NCBI RefSeq assembly: GCF_901709675.1
Contig: NC_051100.1
Coordinates: forward strand, 9,088,786-9,152,785
Direction: 5' to 3'
Length of the DNA: 64,000 bases
Source of the DNA: Syngnathus acus
Lineage: Eukaryota; Chordata; Actinopteri; Syngnathiformes; Syngnathidae
Shown piece by piece: positions 37,553 to 50,700 of this stretch. The notes beneath the pieces were generated by a model. That model saw only the letters and a program-made list of their open reading frames with translations. It did not search any database and was not told the origin of the DNA. Numbering within the stretch: position 1 is the stretch's first letter; every line of letters starts with the position of its first letter. The position numbers and the translations under genes were made by a program.

Positions 37553-37930
37553 AAAGGAACTCATACAAATACCTACCAAATTCCTGACAATGGCCAAATA
37601 CTGAGATGCCATTTATACACGAGACCATGGCCGACAGAGTGCCCTCTTTATGATGTGACCGAGTTACCCCGAGTGTCGCTCCCTAGGGATAGACTGGAAC
37701 CAGCCTTCACGATGTGTTCAACCAGGGAAGGAGGTCGGCAGACTGGTCCCCAGCTGGACAGCCAGTGAAGGGGTTGTCATCACAGCTATCCTGCCCGGGG
37801 CACCGCAGCAGGACGAAGTCGCCGGTCCTATTTGATCACTGGGGTGAAAGCCTGTCTACACAGCTGTTGCCAAGCCAGCGTCAACTCATGCATAACCACT
37901 GACAAGGAAACGGGCCAGAGAGAATTTTAA
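37553..37930. other. GC-rich segment, unidentified
   Basis: From about 37620 to 37920 the sequence is clearly richer in G and C than the rest of the intron. It lies directly after the non-LTR fragment. Open frames here are short and unrecognised. It could be part of another mobile element. Confidence 0.4.
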
Positions 37931-40900
37931 CTATCCCCAGCAGAATATAGAAAACTGCATATTTATATAACCATGGTTGCATCATCTGTTGAGACAACCT
38001 ATTTTACGATTACTTATTAGGTCTGAAATTAAGGCAAATACAAAAAACAGAACAATCAGTTTAATTTCTACTCACTATTTAGTTGAAAATGTTTTGCGGC
38101 TTCAGAAGGTTTAAGAACCAGAGCATGGGTCGTAAATTGCATAACAGCAATAGTCATGTTTGAGTTTTTTTTTTTTCCGGCCTATACTGAACTAGACAGT
38201 TACATACATTTATATATTATTTATTTATTATTTATTTTGTTTTACATTATATTTATTTATATATTCATTGACATTGTAGGGGTGGCTGATGAGCCTTTCT
38301 ACATTCGATGGTTCACAAGCCCAAAAACTTGTTTTGAACAAAACGTTCTGTCAACTGCCTGGCATTGTCACCAATTCTGTGAAATGTTTGTGAAAGCAAG
38401 TGACAAGCAGAAGCAGTTTGATTGCCGCTTGCCTTTACTATCAGTCAAACACAGCATTCGGACACTTTTTAACAAGCCCATTACAACAGCCACTGCATGC
38501 GCCCTGATAGAAACGGAAAGCTACGGGAGCGTGGTTGCCACAGCCAATGTAACCTGCGTAGACGCGACTTTCTTCAAGGCTTGCGGTGGTGGCAGTAAAA
38601 TATGTCATCTGTCACTCTGATACTGCAGTGATTAAGCAGTTCTCGCAGCTCTGATACAGCTATCAGCACTAATGCCGAAAGCTGATGGAAGAGACTCTCC
38701 AGCTCAAGGAGGAATAGTCTGGCTGATGGAGTGTCTCAGCTCCCAAGGCAGTTGAAGTGACATTACACTCAGACTATGCCAGAGCACCCACAGATGCCGA
38801 GGGGGAAAACAACATCGACGCAAAATGAATCACATTGGTCAAATTGCACTGAGTGAAAGGAAATACTGATTTACGGTGTTTAAGGGTTGAAAGGGATTTT
38901 TTTACAATATGTCCCCCTTGATATTCTCTAGCTGTTATATAGATATAAAATGGAAATGGAAATTCGGTTACTATTTAGTCAAAGCTGTGGTGTCAAATAA
39001 CATTGTATCATAATAACTGCTTTACTGGTCATTTAAAATTGTGTGAGAATTCTATGCATCATCTGCACAACTGTCATTGCATCATATCTACTGGACTACT
39101 TGTCACTTTACTTCGTTTGACGACTGTGTGTTAAGTCCTAAATGTTTTTGTTAAAGTTGCTTTTTGCTGTACTGAAGTGGTACGTGTAACAAGAAGATCA
39201 GAATAGACCATGCCACCAGTTGACCTTCTCCAATTGGAATTATTTCAGTCGAAAGAAAAAAAAAAACCATCTCATGTCAGAGTTGTGTTGTGTGATGTTT
39301 CATAAATACAAAATCCAGCATTTTAATCTATTCAGAGTTGGCTGAAAAATGTAAAACCAAGTCAAGTCTTAGTAAGACATCCCAAAATGTCCATCAGGTC
39401 TATTCCTCTCATTGTGTAAACTAACAAGAGTCAAGTGACATTATTCTGTACTCAAAGGACAGGCTGAGTAAGAGCAGAGGACAAGATAAGAGTAGCCTTG
39501 CAGGTCCTAAAGTCACTGTGGCATTCCTCTCTTTATCTCCGTCTCACCTGTTGCCCGGACCCTTTCATCCAACTTACGCTGTGTGCTTTTCTAGTGTGAC
39601 AGTCCATTAGTGGCCCAATTAGAAGGCGCTTTAAAGCACTGCCCTTCATCTGCCTGAGAGGGTTTGGCCTCCTGAAAAGGCAACGCATGACCGTGTATTC
39701 ATTACAGCTAGATAAAGTTCATTTGCTCAAGAAATCTCAGAGAGGGCTGAACTCTGCCAAGGCTTAAGCATTTAAAAAGAGAGACGTTTCTGCAAAGATG
39801 ACACAGGCTTGGTTTATTGGATTTTTGAGATTCAACTTTGAGTATGGATAAATGGGCAATCTAGATCAGACATATACAAATTTAATTACTATTAAACAAG
39901 TTCTATTTTTTTCCCATCAAAATAAATGTATATATAGAATGACATTTTTGGGGAAAATTATTTTTTATTTTATGATAACACAAATTCTTCTTAAAATCGC
40001 AAGATCGAAAACAAGATCTCTGCAACCGATCAGGGACTTGTTCGAGTTAACCTATTTTGTCTGGTGGTTATTGTATAAAGACTTTCTTCCACGAAAGGTA
40101 ATGAATATGTTGTCTGATTTCTTGTCTCATAATCGTGCAATTAGTGGAGCAGGTAGCAAGAAACCCCTCTCTCCCTTTGGCTAATTGATTTCTAGTTGCT
40201 ATAATTATGACTATCTGTTGTGACTCAACATCAAACAGTGGCTACAGGTTTCATTTCGTCAAGCCGTGGGCGAGCATTTTGGTGGAAAAAGGGCTGTCTC
40301 ACACACACACACACCGAGGCATATGTACACATGGACGCACACATGCATGGACGCCCACACATGCACTTGATTGCTTGGCTGGCTGAGTGTTTCCTACCAA
40401 ATTTGCAGGGTTGCGATTTGGCATACGTTTCTGCTTTGACAAGGCATGTGAACAAGATGGTGTGAATGACTGGAGACACAGGAAGGTACAAGTTGTACCT
40501 TCTGTCCCTAGCTCGACTGGTGTGATCAGCCCTGAGCCCATCGCTGCCTTCTGGATTAAATTATACCAGTTGGATGCTGGTCTGCATCCTGACGATTATT
40601 AAGGTGCCTTGAACTAGGCATGGAAAAACCTCGGGGTGCCGAGACCTTCACTTTGATATCTCTCTTTGCATGTGTGTGGTCTGCTTTTGTGCATGGTTTG
40701 TTACAAAATTATTCAGCAGTCTAAATTGAACTGAACTGAAATAATTAAATAAACAGGTAAACAAATAGCTCAAACTCCAAAATCTTTCGAAGCTACGATC
40801 ACGTTAATGCGCTTCAACTGGAATGTTTTTTTTTAAAATATATTTATCACAAGCATAAAAGTATTGCCCTTTGGCAGAGGCTTCACTGTTAATATTAACG

Positions 40901-43900
40901 CCGACGCTAAATTTAAGATTGCACGAGGAGGTAAAAGTCACCTCTCATGATGAGTGTAAACAGACATGAAAGCAGTGCCGAGTATAGACATCATGCACTT
41001 TTCTGCTCCTATCTGTCATGTTGATGTAAGAGTAAGGGGAATTGCTATTTCATGGCTAATTGTCAACCAGAGCGGAATATTCTGCAGAGGGAAACCGTGA
41101 CACACCGTGGGAAAAGACCATGAGTCTTTGGAGAGTGACAGGAGCTAACAGACACTTTTGCAGTACGCACTGAATAATGCAAATGTCAGGTCTTACACCG
41201 CTCCACCTAACAAGACTCTGGTGGTCTCACACAGCATCATCTTGATCAGTGACAAATCCCAGTGTAAAGCAAATTAAAAGAGTGTGGGAAATTGGTTTTT
41301 CTGTGGTGGACCACCAATGCAGGGTTATCAGCTAACGCATTAACCTCAAAGCAAACGCCTCTGACTTAGAGTAATAGGTACCAGCTGATGCACCAGTAAA
41401 ATACCAAAAGCGTAGATTATAAATGTACACTTTATTTATCCGTATTTCTTGTTTTATCACAATTTAGGCAAATAAGTAGATAAAGCATTGGCAAGGCAGA
41501 GGAGTCATACTACAGCATAGTACCTGGAGGGCTGATGTGTAAAACTGGTAATGATCCTGCAGTAAATATGTGTAAATTGGCCAAAAGCGCACAAAACAAT
41601 GTCGTGAAGAAGAGTGTAAGAAAACAGTTCAGAGTTTTCTGCAGCCTCCAGGTTCCGCATTTCTCAAGTAGCAGGTAACAATATGCCATTGGACTTCTGA
41701 ATGTGATGATACCGCGTCCCTGTGCACTACTTGCGAGGGACTCGTAACAAAATGATATACTGTGTTGTGAAGTAGCTCCAGTTGTATTTCTGTCTTCAAT
41801 GAGCCATGAGGGACGGACGCTTGAGTGCTGTAACTCGCTCAAGACATATTTTTACACCTCAACCTGCTGAAACAATCGGTGCATGATAATAGTGTGTGAT
41901 TCAACAAGCAACTTGGGCTATTAACTAAACACCGCTTCACGGCTGCCATTTGATGCACCCATTTTGATGCGCCTGTCATTACATGGTTTCCCATTTGACT
42001 CTCGGCTGACATCTTTTGACCTCCGAGACGAGCATACCAATGACAAGATGGGTGCGGGGGCATTTAATAAAGTATAAGAGGAAGTGTTAAAATCGAATTA
42101 TTAGTCTAATGCATGAGATGTGATCACACAGGCGTCTCGTGATGAGGAAATCATCTCTCATAAGACTTCACACTGATAATTACAATAATATTAACCTTTG
42201 CCTTATTAATTCAGGCCCTCATTGCAATTCATCTTAGGTTAGAGACCTCTCATAACAATTCTTCACACTAGTTTTGCAACATGGGAAAAACATCAATGAA
42301 GTGTGGGCCGAAAAAAAATAAAATAAATAAAGTTCACACTGTTTTGTCTCAAATGAATTCATAAGAAATGTCATATTTGCTTGTGTTTAAATTCTTGTAA
42401 CCACATACAAGATATTTTTTGTGAAAACGAGCACGTCCCCTTTAGAGAAATTATGTGCGCTTGTAGGAATGATGGGGCACATTGTCATAACTTAATTGAT
42501 TAATTAAATCTCTGACGCGCCGGAAGAATCGGTCACAATCTAATGGCAATTAATTTAGGAGTCATTTTAATTATCCAAAAGGTTAAACCAGTAAAGATGT
42601 TTAGAGTAATTCTAATGATGAATTTTGAGCTCCAGGATGCTTACCAAAGACAAATGCATTCAGTCCTGCCACTGCATAAGTAAGGTAATATATTCCAATA
42701 TTTTTCTGTTGAATTAACAAGATACCTTTCCTTGCTGAATATCTATGCATGTGGTGTTATAATGCAAGTAGACAGCTGGATATTAGGTACTGGGTAGAAT
42801 GCAACACGACGTGGTAAAAATCATGCTACGATACAGTGCCAAGTATGAGTGATTGTTTTGCTCTGACAACTGCACCATTTTCCCCATCATTTAACACAGA
42901 ACATTGTGTGGATGCCTAATGGATAATAACACACACTGTCAATTTTAAAACAACTCTTCATATCAGACCTGCTCTCATGAGCAGTATGTAGGTTTTGCTA
43001 CAGCAATGCAACGACATCCAAAAGATGAGTGGTGCAGACTGAAAACATTCAGGTTTGATTAAGATTATAATAAGACATGAGATTTGATTCCGAATATTTA
43101 CATCAGGATATGTAACACAACTTAGTATTACTTGTAACAAAACATTTTGGGGGATAAATGTTCATTAAAACTTAAAAAAATGTTAGAAAGAATTGTTTGC
43201 GTCAAATGATTATTTACTTTTATTTCAGAGCAAACAGAAAATAAGCAGTGACTGAATGTTATGCTTGATTAATTTCTGATGTGTCAGAGAAAGACGGGTG
43301 GAAGCATTTCAAATTTGAGTGTATTTGAAATTCCTCATTCCTGTTCAAATTGGTACAACTGACAGCTCACAGAAACTGAAGTGACATTTCATTTTGAGGG
43401 AGAACTTAATGTTTTTGTTTCTTCAGTCTTATGAGAGGTGGTCTAATAAATTTGTTAAGCATTGCATATTTATCATTCTAGTTACATCATTAGTAGATTT
43501 CAACAACTAATATACTAATACTAATGTCTGCCATAATTAGGCTTTGGATGATAAAAATAAATAATCAAAATTAACAACACTTCAAATGTAAAAGGGACAG
43601 AAAATGCTACATTAAAAAGTAAGCACATTACCATTTGCATTTTATGTGTCATTTCAATCAGCGCTATGATTGTTTGCTCTCTTGACAAAAGGGTAACGAG
43701 TCAATTTGTGTGGGTTGGCATGTGCATGCGGTACGCATTCATAACAAACATTAAAAATGATGAACCCGAGGGTCAGACATGCATTTAGCACAACATGCCC
43801 CCTGACTTTTTCTGATTTGCATCTAGATTGCTTTAATTATGAATAATAGTCAAGTCACCTGATTGGATGCCATTGTGGAAAATCGATTGGGAAGCATGAA

Positions 43901-46900
43901 TAATGGCAAAGGGCACACCCCCACTGCTTACCCCAGCTTGAAAAACATATCACTTTCAATACGTGGCAGCAAATGAACACTAAAATGCACCCCGTGCTGG
44001 AATAATATGCACATTTTTAGCAATTTAATGACCTTTTCTAAAGGGTATTGGGAAACCTTCTTTGACTGTACAAGTCAATGTTTGTATAAATCCCAGACTT
44101 TTGAAAGAACATTTTTAGAAATCGTCCGAGTGAAATGGTGGGATTAAGCGATTATTATATGAATATATTTGTCTCTGATGAGTTCCTTGCATAGAACCGT
44201 CCCTCACCTCAGCCCACCCATTTGTTTTGTTGGCAACATAACCTACAGTGGATTATTTTTTGGAACATTTTCAGGCACAAAGTTTGTTTGTGTCGAGTGT
44301 TATGACATTTTTTTAACTAGTAGCAAAGTCACCCCTAACTTAACTAGGGGACTCAAGTACATTTCAGGATGCAGTCAGCAAATAGACTATTAATAATATG
44401 AATAATACTATATATATTACTAATGCTATATAGTCACATTTTCCCTTTTTCACTGTATCACTGATGAGCAAGACCTCCATAAGATTTTCATAGTTTATTT
44501 TCACCATGGCCATGTCCTGATTTATCTTGTCTGGCATACTAGGTTTAATGAATAGAAAGTAAGCACATCTTTGCCATTGTTTATCATTTACAAAAGTTCT
44601 GTGAAACCTGCAGACATTCACGATAACCCTAAGAACTGCTGTTTTTCACATAGTAGCTAATCAAAGCAAAAGAGACATTTTAATTTTATTATATTTTCCC
44701 TTTCAATAATAATGACAAATCAAATGACACAACTGTAAATACATTTTTATGAAATATTTCAAGAGCTCAACAATACTTTGGGATTATTATGTAACAACTA
44801 AACTATCACTCAACATCACATTACTCAAATGTCAAACAAAATTAACCTTTGTCCCTGAAAGAAAAAAAAAAAAAACCAGCAATCCTGCGAGGACTATTTG
44901 GGCCATAACATCACCCTGATTGTTTCAAGCCTACTTTACAAGTGCATTCTATCAGCCAGTTCTGGTGGACTGAATCAGGCCATGATGGGTTCATTAAAAA
45001 TCGCCAGGACTGCAGTCATTGGGTGGAGTGATTAGTGCGATAAGCAGACGATATGAGTTTAGTAGAAGAGGTGGTTCACCAAGATTAAAAGCCTTTTCCA
45101 CATCACTGCCATTTCCCTCCAATTCAGCAAATCACTTAATTGAATTTCTTTTAATTTTCTTTTCAATTTTCTCCACAAAACCCCTCTTGGAATTGCAATC
45201 CCAGGATGGATTGTGAGGGGCATTTTATTAACTGTCAGGACTGAGCTTGACAACCCAGAGACCTTTTGTGACACAACCACATATGGCAAAGTATTCCAAT
45301 AACTTAATGGCTTGCAACTGTTGATAATAGCACTAAACTCATGAATAAATAACTGATAAGTATAAAGCTGTGTCTTGTTCAAATAAAACTCTTTATCTGA
45401 ACTCACATGGATTTTGTGGTTCACACAGTTTCTCCCTTAGAATCAGGGATAAATTAGCTCTAACTCATTTTGTCATGGTAACGCTTTAGCTTAACTTTAC
45501 GTCAGCACAGCTGGGGGCAGCCCAAGCAGTTGCTCATTTACATGAAACAGGAAGGCTCTCCAAAAACAGGGCAATTTCAGCAGGGCGAGAAAAAAAGGGT
45601 GGAAAGTGTACAGTACTTCTCGATGCTTGGTGCATTTTGATGAAAAGCATATCACTGACATTCAGACATTCAGGAACCATTTAAAACTGTGAGCAATGCA
45701 ATTAACTCTCCTGTGGAACATGGCACGCAAACAATAATCCTGCTTTATGCTTAATTACTATATTTCCTCATACTGTGTAGTCAGGGTGATTTATTGTATG
45801 TGTCCATTAGGAGTATTGTACTTTTCACAAGGATTTTTTTCCAATATTTGTTTGTTATAGTCATCCTTATAAAACATTTAATTACACAATAAAACGTCAA
45901 TACATTAAAACCAAATATTCAGAATTTAGATGTTTAGTAGGTTTTGCCTATTTATTTAAGGTTTGTAGACGTCATGTCTGCTCTGCTTGGGGTGTGAGTC
46001 GTGGCGTCTAGAAATCAGATCAGACTTTATAGATGTGATTATCATCACTAGTGGCATCACTATTTTCTATCTGGAGGAAGAAAAAGCGAGTTAACTATAT
46101 GAGTTGTGGTGATTATTTGTTCAAGTCCTTGATGCACTGCTCAGACCACAGTTTAAATACAGAGTAGTGCAATGTGTTTAGAAAAATGTACAATCTCGAA
46201 GCAATTCATAATCTGTTTCTATCAAACTGAGAACAATCAAATGCTTCAAAGCTCCCATATCTGAATTGTGCATAAACAAGGGGAACAATAGGCCTGTATA
46301 GCCATGCTTACAAGCAGTCACAAAGTGTACTTATTATAATCTTGAAAGATCCTCTTTGTAGGTTCCATTAGGAAATGGCCTTCCTGATGAAGCCAGAGGA
46401 TAAGCTGCCACTGAATGGCTGAATGCTCTGTCAATGGAGCGTTTAGACAAGAGCAAGCCTGAAGGCCCTCTGATGATGTGACAGACTGAATCTGGTTATG
46501 GTCCAAAACGTTGGCTGATTTTTCAGGCAGAGAGGATGAATGAGTTCCTATCAAATTGTGTTGGGAGAGCAAAAATGTAAAAAAAGAAGCGAGGAAAAAA
46601 CCTCCGTCTCAAAGCCCTTTCAGAAATCTCTCAATCTTTCTGTCGGATGAGGATGAAAAAATGCCTGTGCTCAAGCTTCACAATGCCCATCCTGTAACGT
46701 CATCCCTTCGCTATGACAGCTGACGCAAAGTGGACAATAGTTCTGTGCTGTATTTTTATTTATTTTTTTAAATAAAGCTTGAAAGTAAACTGAGTTATAT
46801 AAAAGACGAGCTACAAACACTTCAGAGGTCACTCAAAGACTATGTGTCAGAGATAAAGACAACAGCAGTGGAGTATGACGACAGATCGAGTGTACTCGAA

Positions 46901-46999
46901 AACCTGAAGCTCATTCCCACTAAAACACTGTTTCACCATACACACGACTGCATCAACTAAGACTGTGAGAGTCAGCCAGATGATTCATATATTTCTTTC
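37931..46999. other. Intron interior: no gene
   Basis: A 154-codon open frame at 38156-38620 opens with a low-complexity poly-T/TTTA tract and has no family match, so I do not call it. A short (CA)n lies near 40300. Parts near 39500-39790, 40880-41240, 42480-42640 and 43800-43930 lack repeats and are discussed in the findings. Confidence 0.5.
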
Positions 47000-47736
47000 A
47001 ACTTTTCTCTATAAAATCATCATTTATAACGTAAGGAGCAATTTTTGACCAACTAAGTGAGTCAGTGCACATAGCAAAATGACATTTAATTTCACAAAAC
47101 ATCCAAATGAGTCACTGCAGAATTGGTATTGATGCAACTGTATAACAGAATATGAGGAATATGGTGTTCTGCATGTGTCCAAAGTATGAGGAAATAAAGG
47201 ATGTTCTGTTGATCCAAAACACACAAGCTCATCTGTGAAGCTTGGTGGAGGAAATGTCATGGCTTTGGGCCTGCATTGCTGCTTCTGGAACAGACTCACT
47301 AGTCTTTATTGATGATGAAACCCATAATAGTAGTAGCAGAATGAATTCTTCACAATGAAGTCTACACAACCATTTTGTATGGCAATCAACCCCCCTCCCA
47401 ATAAATACATCGGATGGTGGAAGGTCTCCATTACGGGACCTTAGAACATTCATGCATTTTACAAACAAACAAGAACCAAAAAAATGCTGCACTAAAGCCC
47501 TGGAAAAGCAAGGTGACGTCTATTGGTCAGAGGCTTGATAGTGATTGCAAGTAAGGATTATGCCACCAAACATTTAATGTTATTTACTCATCTAGATGCG
47601 AACATCATGAAATAAACACTCAACTATAGAACTTTTCTCATACTCATATCTTGATGTAAAACCCAAATGTCTTCAGTACACAACAATAGCAATAGAAACT
47701 GACCATCCCGTTCCAATACTTTTGGAGCGGACTGTA
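47000..47736 (+). pseudogene. Tc1/mariner transposase relic with right terminal end
   Basis: From 47211 one frame reads KHTSSSVKLGGGNVMALG (a Tc1-type VKxGGGxVMxWG motif) and stops at 47310. A second frame from 47305 reads FIDDETHNSSSRMNS and soon stops. A third frame then gives NEVYTTIL. In intact Tc1 transposases these segments are continuous, so at least two frameshifts and several stops separate them. The right end finishes TTCCAATACTTTTGGAGCGG then ACTGTA (47736), a terminus seen on teleost Tc1/mariner elements. I found no matching left terminus, so the start coordinate is approximate. Long dead. Confidence 0.7.
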
Positions 47737-50700
47737 CTTGAATGAGATGTATTTAATGTGGTTTGACTATGAAGTTGTTATGACTTTGTGATCCAGCTAT
47801 AGCAATAATAATAATAATAGTAATATATTTTCTTGCAAGCAGAACCCCCCAAATCCCACATCCAGGACACTTGAAAGGTAATATATTTACACTTGTTATA
47901 TAATTCAAAGGAGTCCCACAATGCTCAAACGTAAGAGAGTCTCTGTAGTACCTCAAAAGTATGCACACTTCCCCAAAATGGTTCTTTTCTTCAAAGACTT
48001 GCCAATTTTCACATCGAAGAACTAATTAGCTATTTATTCACTTTATTACAACTGAGGGGATTTGGTCTACTTGTTTCAGGGTTTTTCTTTTTACCACAAG
48101 ATGACAAAACATTCCAGAGCAGCCAGATATGAATTTAAAATATTGCAATTATTAAATTCACTATAGCCATTTCTGAATTATCTTATGTTTTATTTATTTT
48201 GGCTTGAATAAAGAGAAAGCGCTTAAAAAGTAGAAATTAAATCAACATTGTAAAAATTTACAACTCATTAGAAATCTATCAAAGGTTTTATAGCTTCCAC
48301 ATTTGTATTTGAATGCCATTAATCAGGTTAATCTTGGCATTAATCCTGTTATTCGGGTCCAACTTTATTTCAAAACTCAAAATATTTTTGTGGATTGAAA
48401 AAAGTAATCAATTTGTTTTGATTACACTTACACCATGTCGGTTTGTGTAAGGAATACACTTGAATTGCATCTTGTTACTTGAAACTTCAGTCCTACAGCC
48501 TTTGCAGTACACACTAGCTGCCACGAGGAAGTTGGGAAAACACAGACCAAATGAACAAAAGCAACACTGCTTTAGCTATGCTGGTTGAACCGGGGCAAAG
48601 TCTGGTGTGCTGCCAAAGTTGTGCACATAAATAGTAATTCAGTGCTTCAGGCAAAGAGAACACAAGTGTACTGGGGACCTCTCTACAGGACCAGAGCTTT
48701 TTAACGGTTTCCCTTGAATGACAAATCGGGACTCCAGAGTGAGAAAAGAAAAAGCTTGGGAGCATCAACTCTTTTCTTTAACAAGTTAGGCAGAAAGATG
48801 AATTTAAACACAGCACAGTCATTTACACAGAAAACCAGTGAATTAGTTCAACACTGGATTTTAAACCGAAACACACTAGAATGCAATATTTCAGGATCTC
48901 TAGGTATATCGCCACTCTTCCATCCATTACCAGAAAAGTAAGGCTCAAATGCAACTAGGATAACAAAAAAGGAAGCCCAAAGGGAGGTAGAGGTGGCGGT
49001 GTCCGTGAACCTGGGTCCACTTGAGCAAGAAATAGAAATAAACATGACTGAGGAGCAGCGAGGCAATATAAGACATTGGCCTTAGAGAGTATAATGGAAT
49101 GGGACTTGTTTTGTCAGCCCCTCATGGTGATAGAATGGCACATACTCTCTTGTGACAGTGTGATATTGGCTTGGCACCAGTTTGATGAATGTATCAGGCA
49201 CCAGTCAGGCAAAACGCTGCCTTTCCAAGATGTTTACGTTGGCGTATGGAGACTGGCACTTCTAGTAACAGGAGTGTCACTATTGTCTGGAATAAGTTTG
49301 GGGGAAATGGCCAGCCCCAACTCCATTTCTTGCAATATGGAATTGTGTGTGACTGTTTCAGATGAGAAGAAAAATATTTCTTTAAGGAGCATTTTACTGA
49401 GATGACTATGGAGAGAGAGGCCCGCGCCATATACTACGCCGGTGGTTCTTTGGCAGAAGGTGAGAGGGAAAAAGGTAAAGGAGGAAGGTTGTCACCTGCC
49501 CAAGGCCACCTGCTGCCTTGCCAGGGCCAACCAATTAATGCTGCCCTCCTTTGATTTGATGAGGCAGCCTGGGGATACAGCAGAGAGCAGAAAAAAATAC
49601 AAGAATGTTTGCACCAAGCAATGTGGAGACAGCTCGGATGAAAGTTCAAGCCGGGGTCATGTAGTTAACATACGCAGCCGTTCCAAACATCACAAAAGTA
49701 AGCCTCTTTGCGTAATTATTTAGTATTTGCATACTAATTTGGCATAAGCGCAGTTGTTTGTCTCCAAGCTTTGTCAAACCTGCCCATGGCTTCAGGATCC
49801 TCACCTTCACTATAGTTACTGTTACAGGGATTAAACTAAACTTTTGGACAGGTTACATTAAGGGGTAATTTGCCTAAAAGCATAGTACCGGTTAAAGTAT
49901 TCTACTAATAACACTCAAGCATAGTGTAAAGTCAAACCCAAGGACGATGGTCAACCTCTAACATGTTCTAAACCAGTACTCCCATAGGGTCAGGGTCAAG
50001 CTGTCCTCATGGTCCGAGACAACTAAATCTTATACAGCTGGATAATCTTCAATTGTCAATTGACAATGATACCAAAATGTATCCACAAAAACTTTCATTA
50101 CCAACACAAACTTTATCGTCACGAAAAACATTTGGATTACAAACGAGTAATAAAAAATGTTGACAGTTGACCTAACATATGCGACTGCACAAACATAAAG
50201 CCTTTTATCAACCACTCCAAACGGGGCACACTTTGTTCAGGAATACAACCTTTGGCAAAAATGTGCTTTGATCAAGTAATGTATGCTTTGAAATAAAACA
50301 TTGACTATCAAATGCACCAATGCCTGAAGCAAGGCTTTGAGGTTGATTTGATTCCCCTTTGAGATGGTGTGAGGTATGACCCATTCCCCCTAATAACATG
50401 CCAGAGACTGCAATCACAAAACAACAGCGTAGGTAATCACCAGGGTGGTCTTGTCTCCTCCCCCAGAGGGAAGGCGAAAGCCTCCGACATTGGTACCTTT
50501 CTCTTGCTTGTGTGTTCTCCATAGAGAAAAATAGTGGACAGAGTAATGAGCCACAACATGATGAGCCAAGTTGTCTGTGAAATGGGGGTGCACACAATTG
50601 ATGGTTTGCATCTAGAGTCCTGGTCATCATTATTAGCACTCTGGAATATTTGTAAATTGAGGTCAGAACTCTGATAGGCACTTTAAAATATTAAATTGAG

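Noticed and set aside
38156-38620. 154-codon open frame on the plus strand
   Set aside because: Its first third is a translated T/A-rich tract, the rest shows no recognised domain, and it is antisense inside an intron.
50208-50681. 157-codon open frame on the minus strand
   Set aside because: No family motif, no repeat of codon-like composition, no exon borders in phase; expected by chance in 46 kb of intron.
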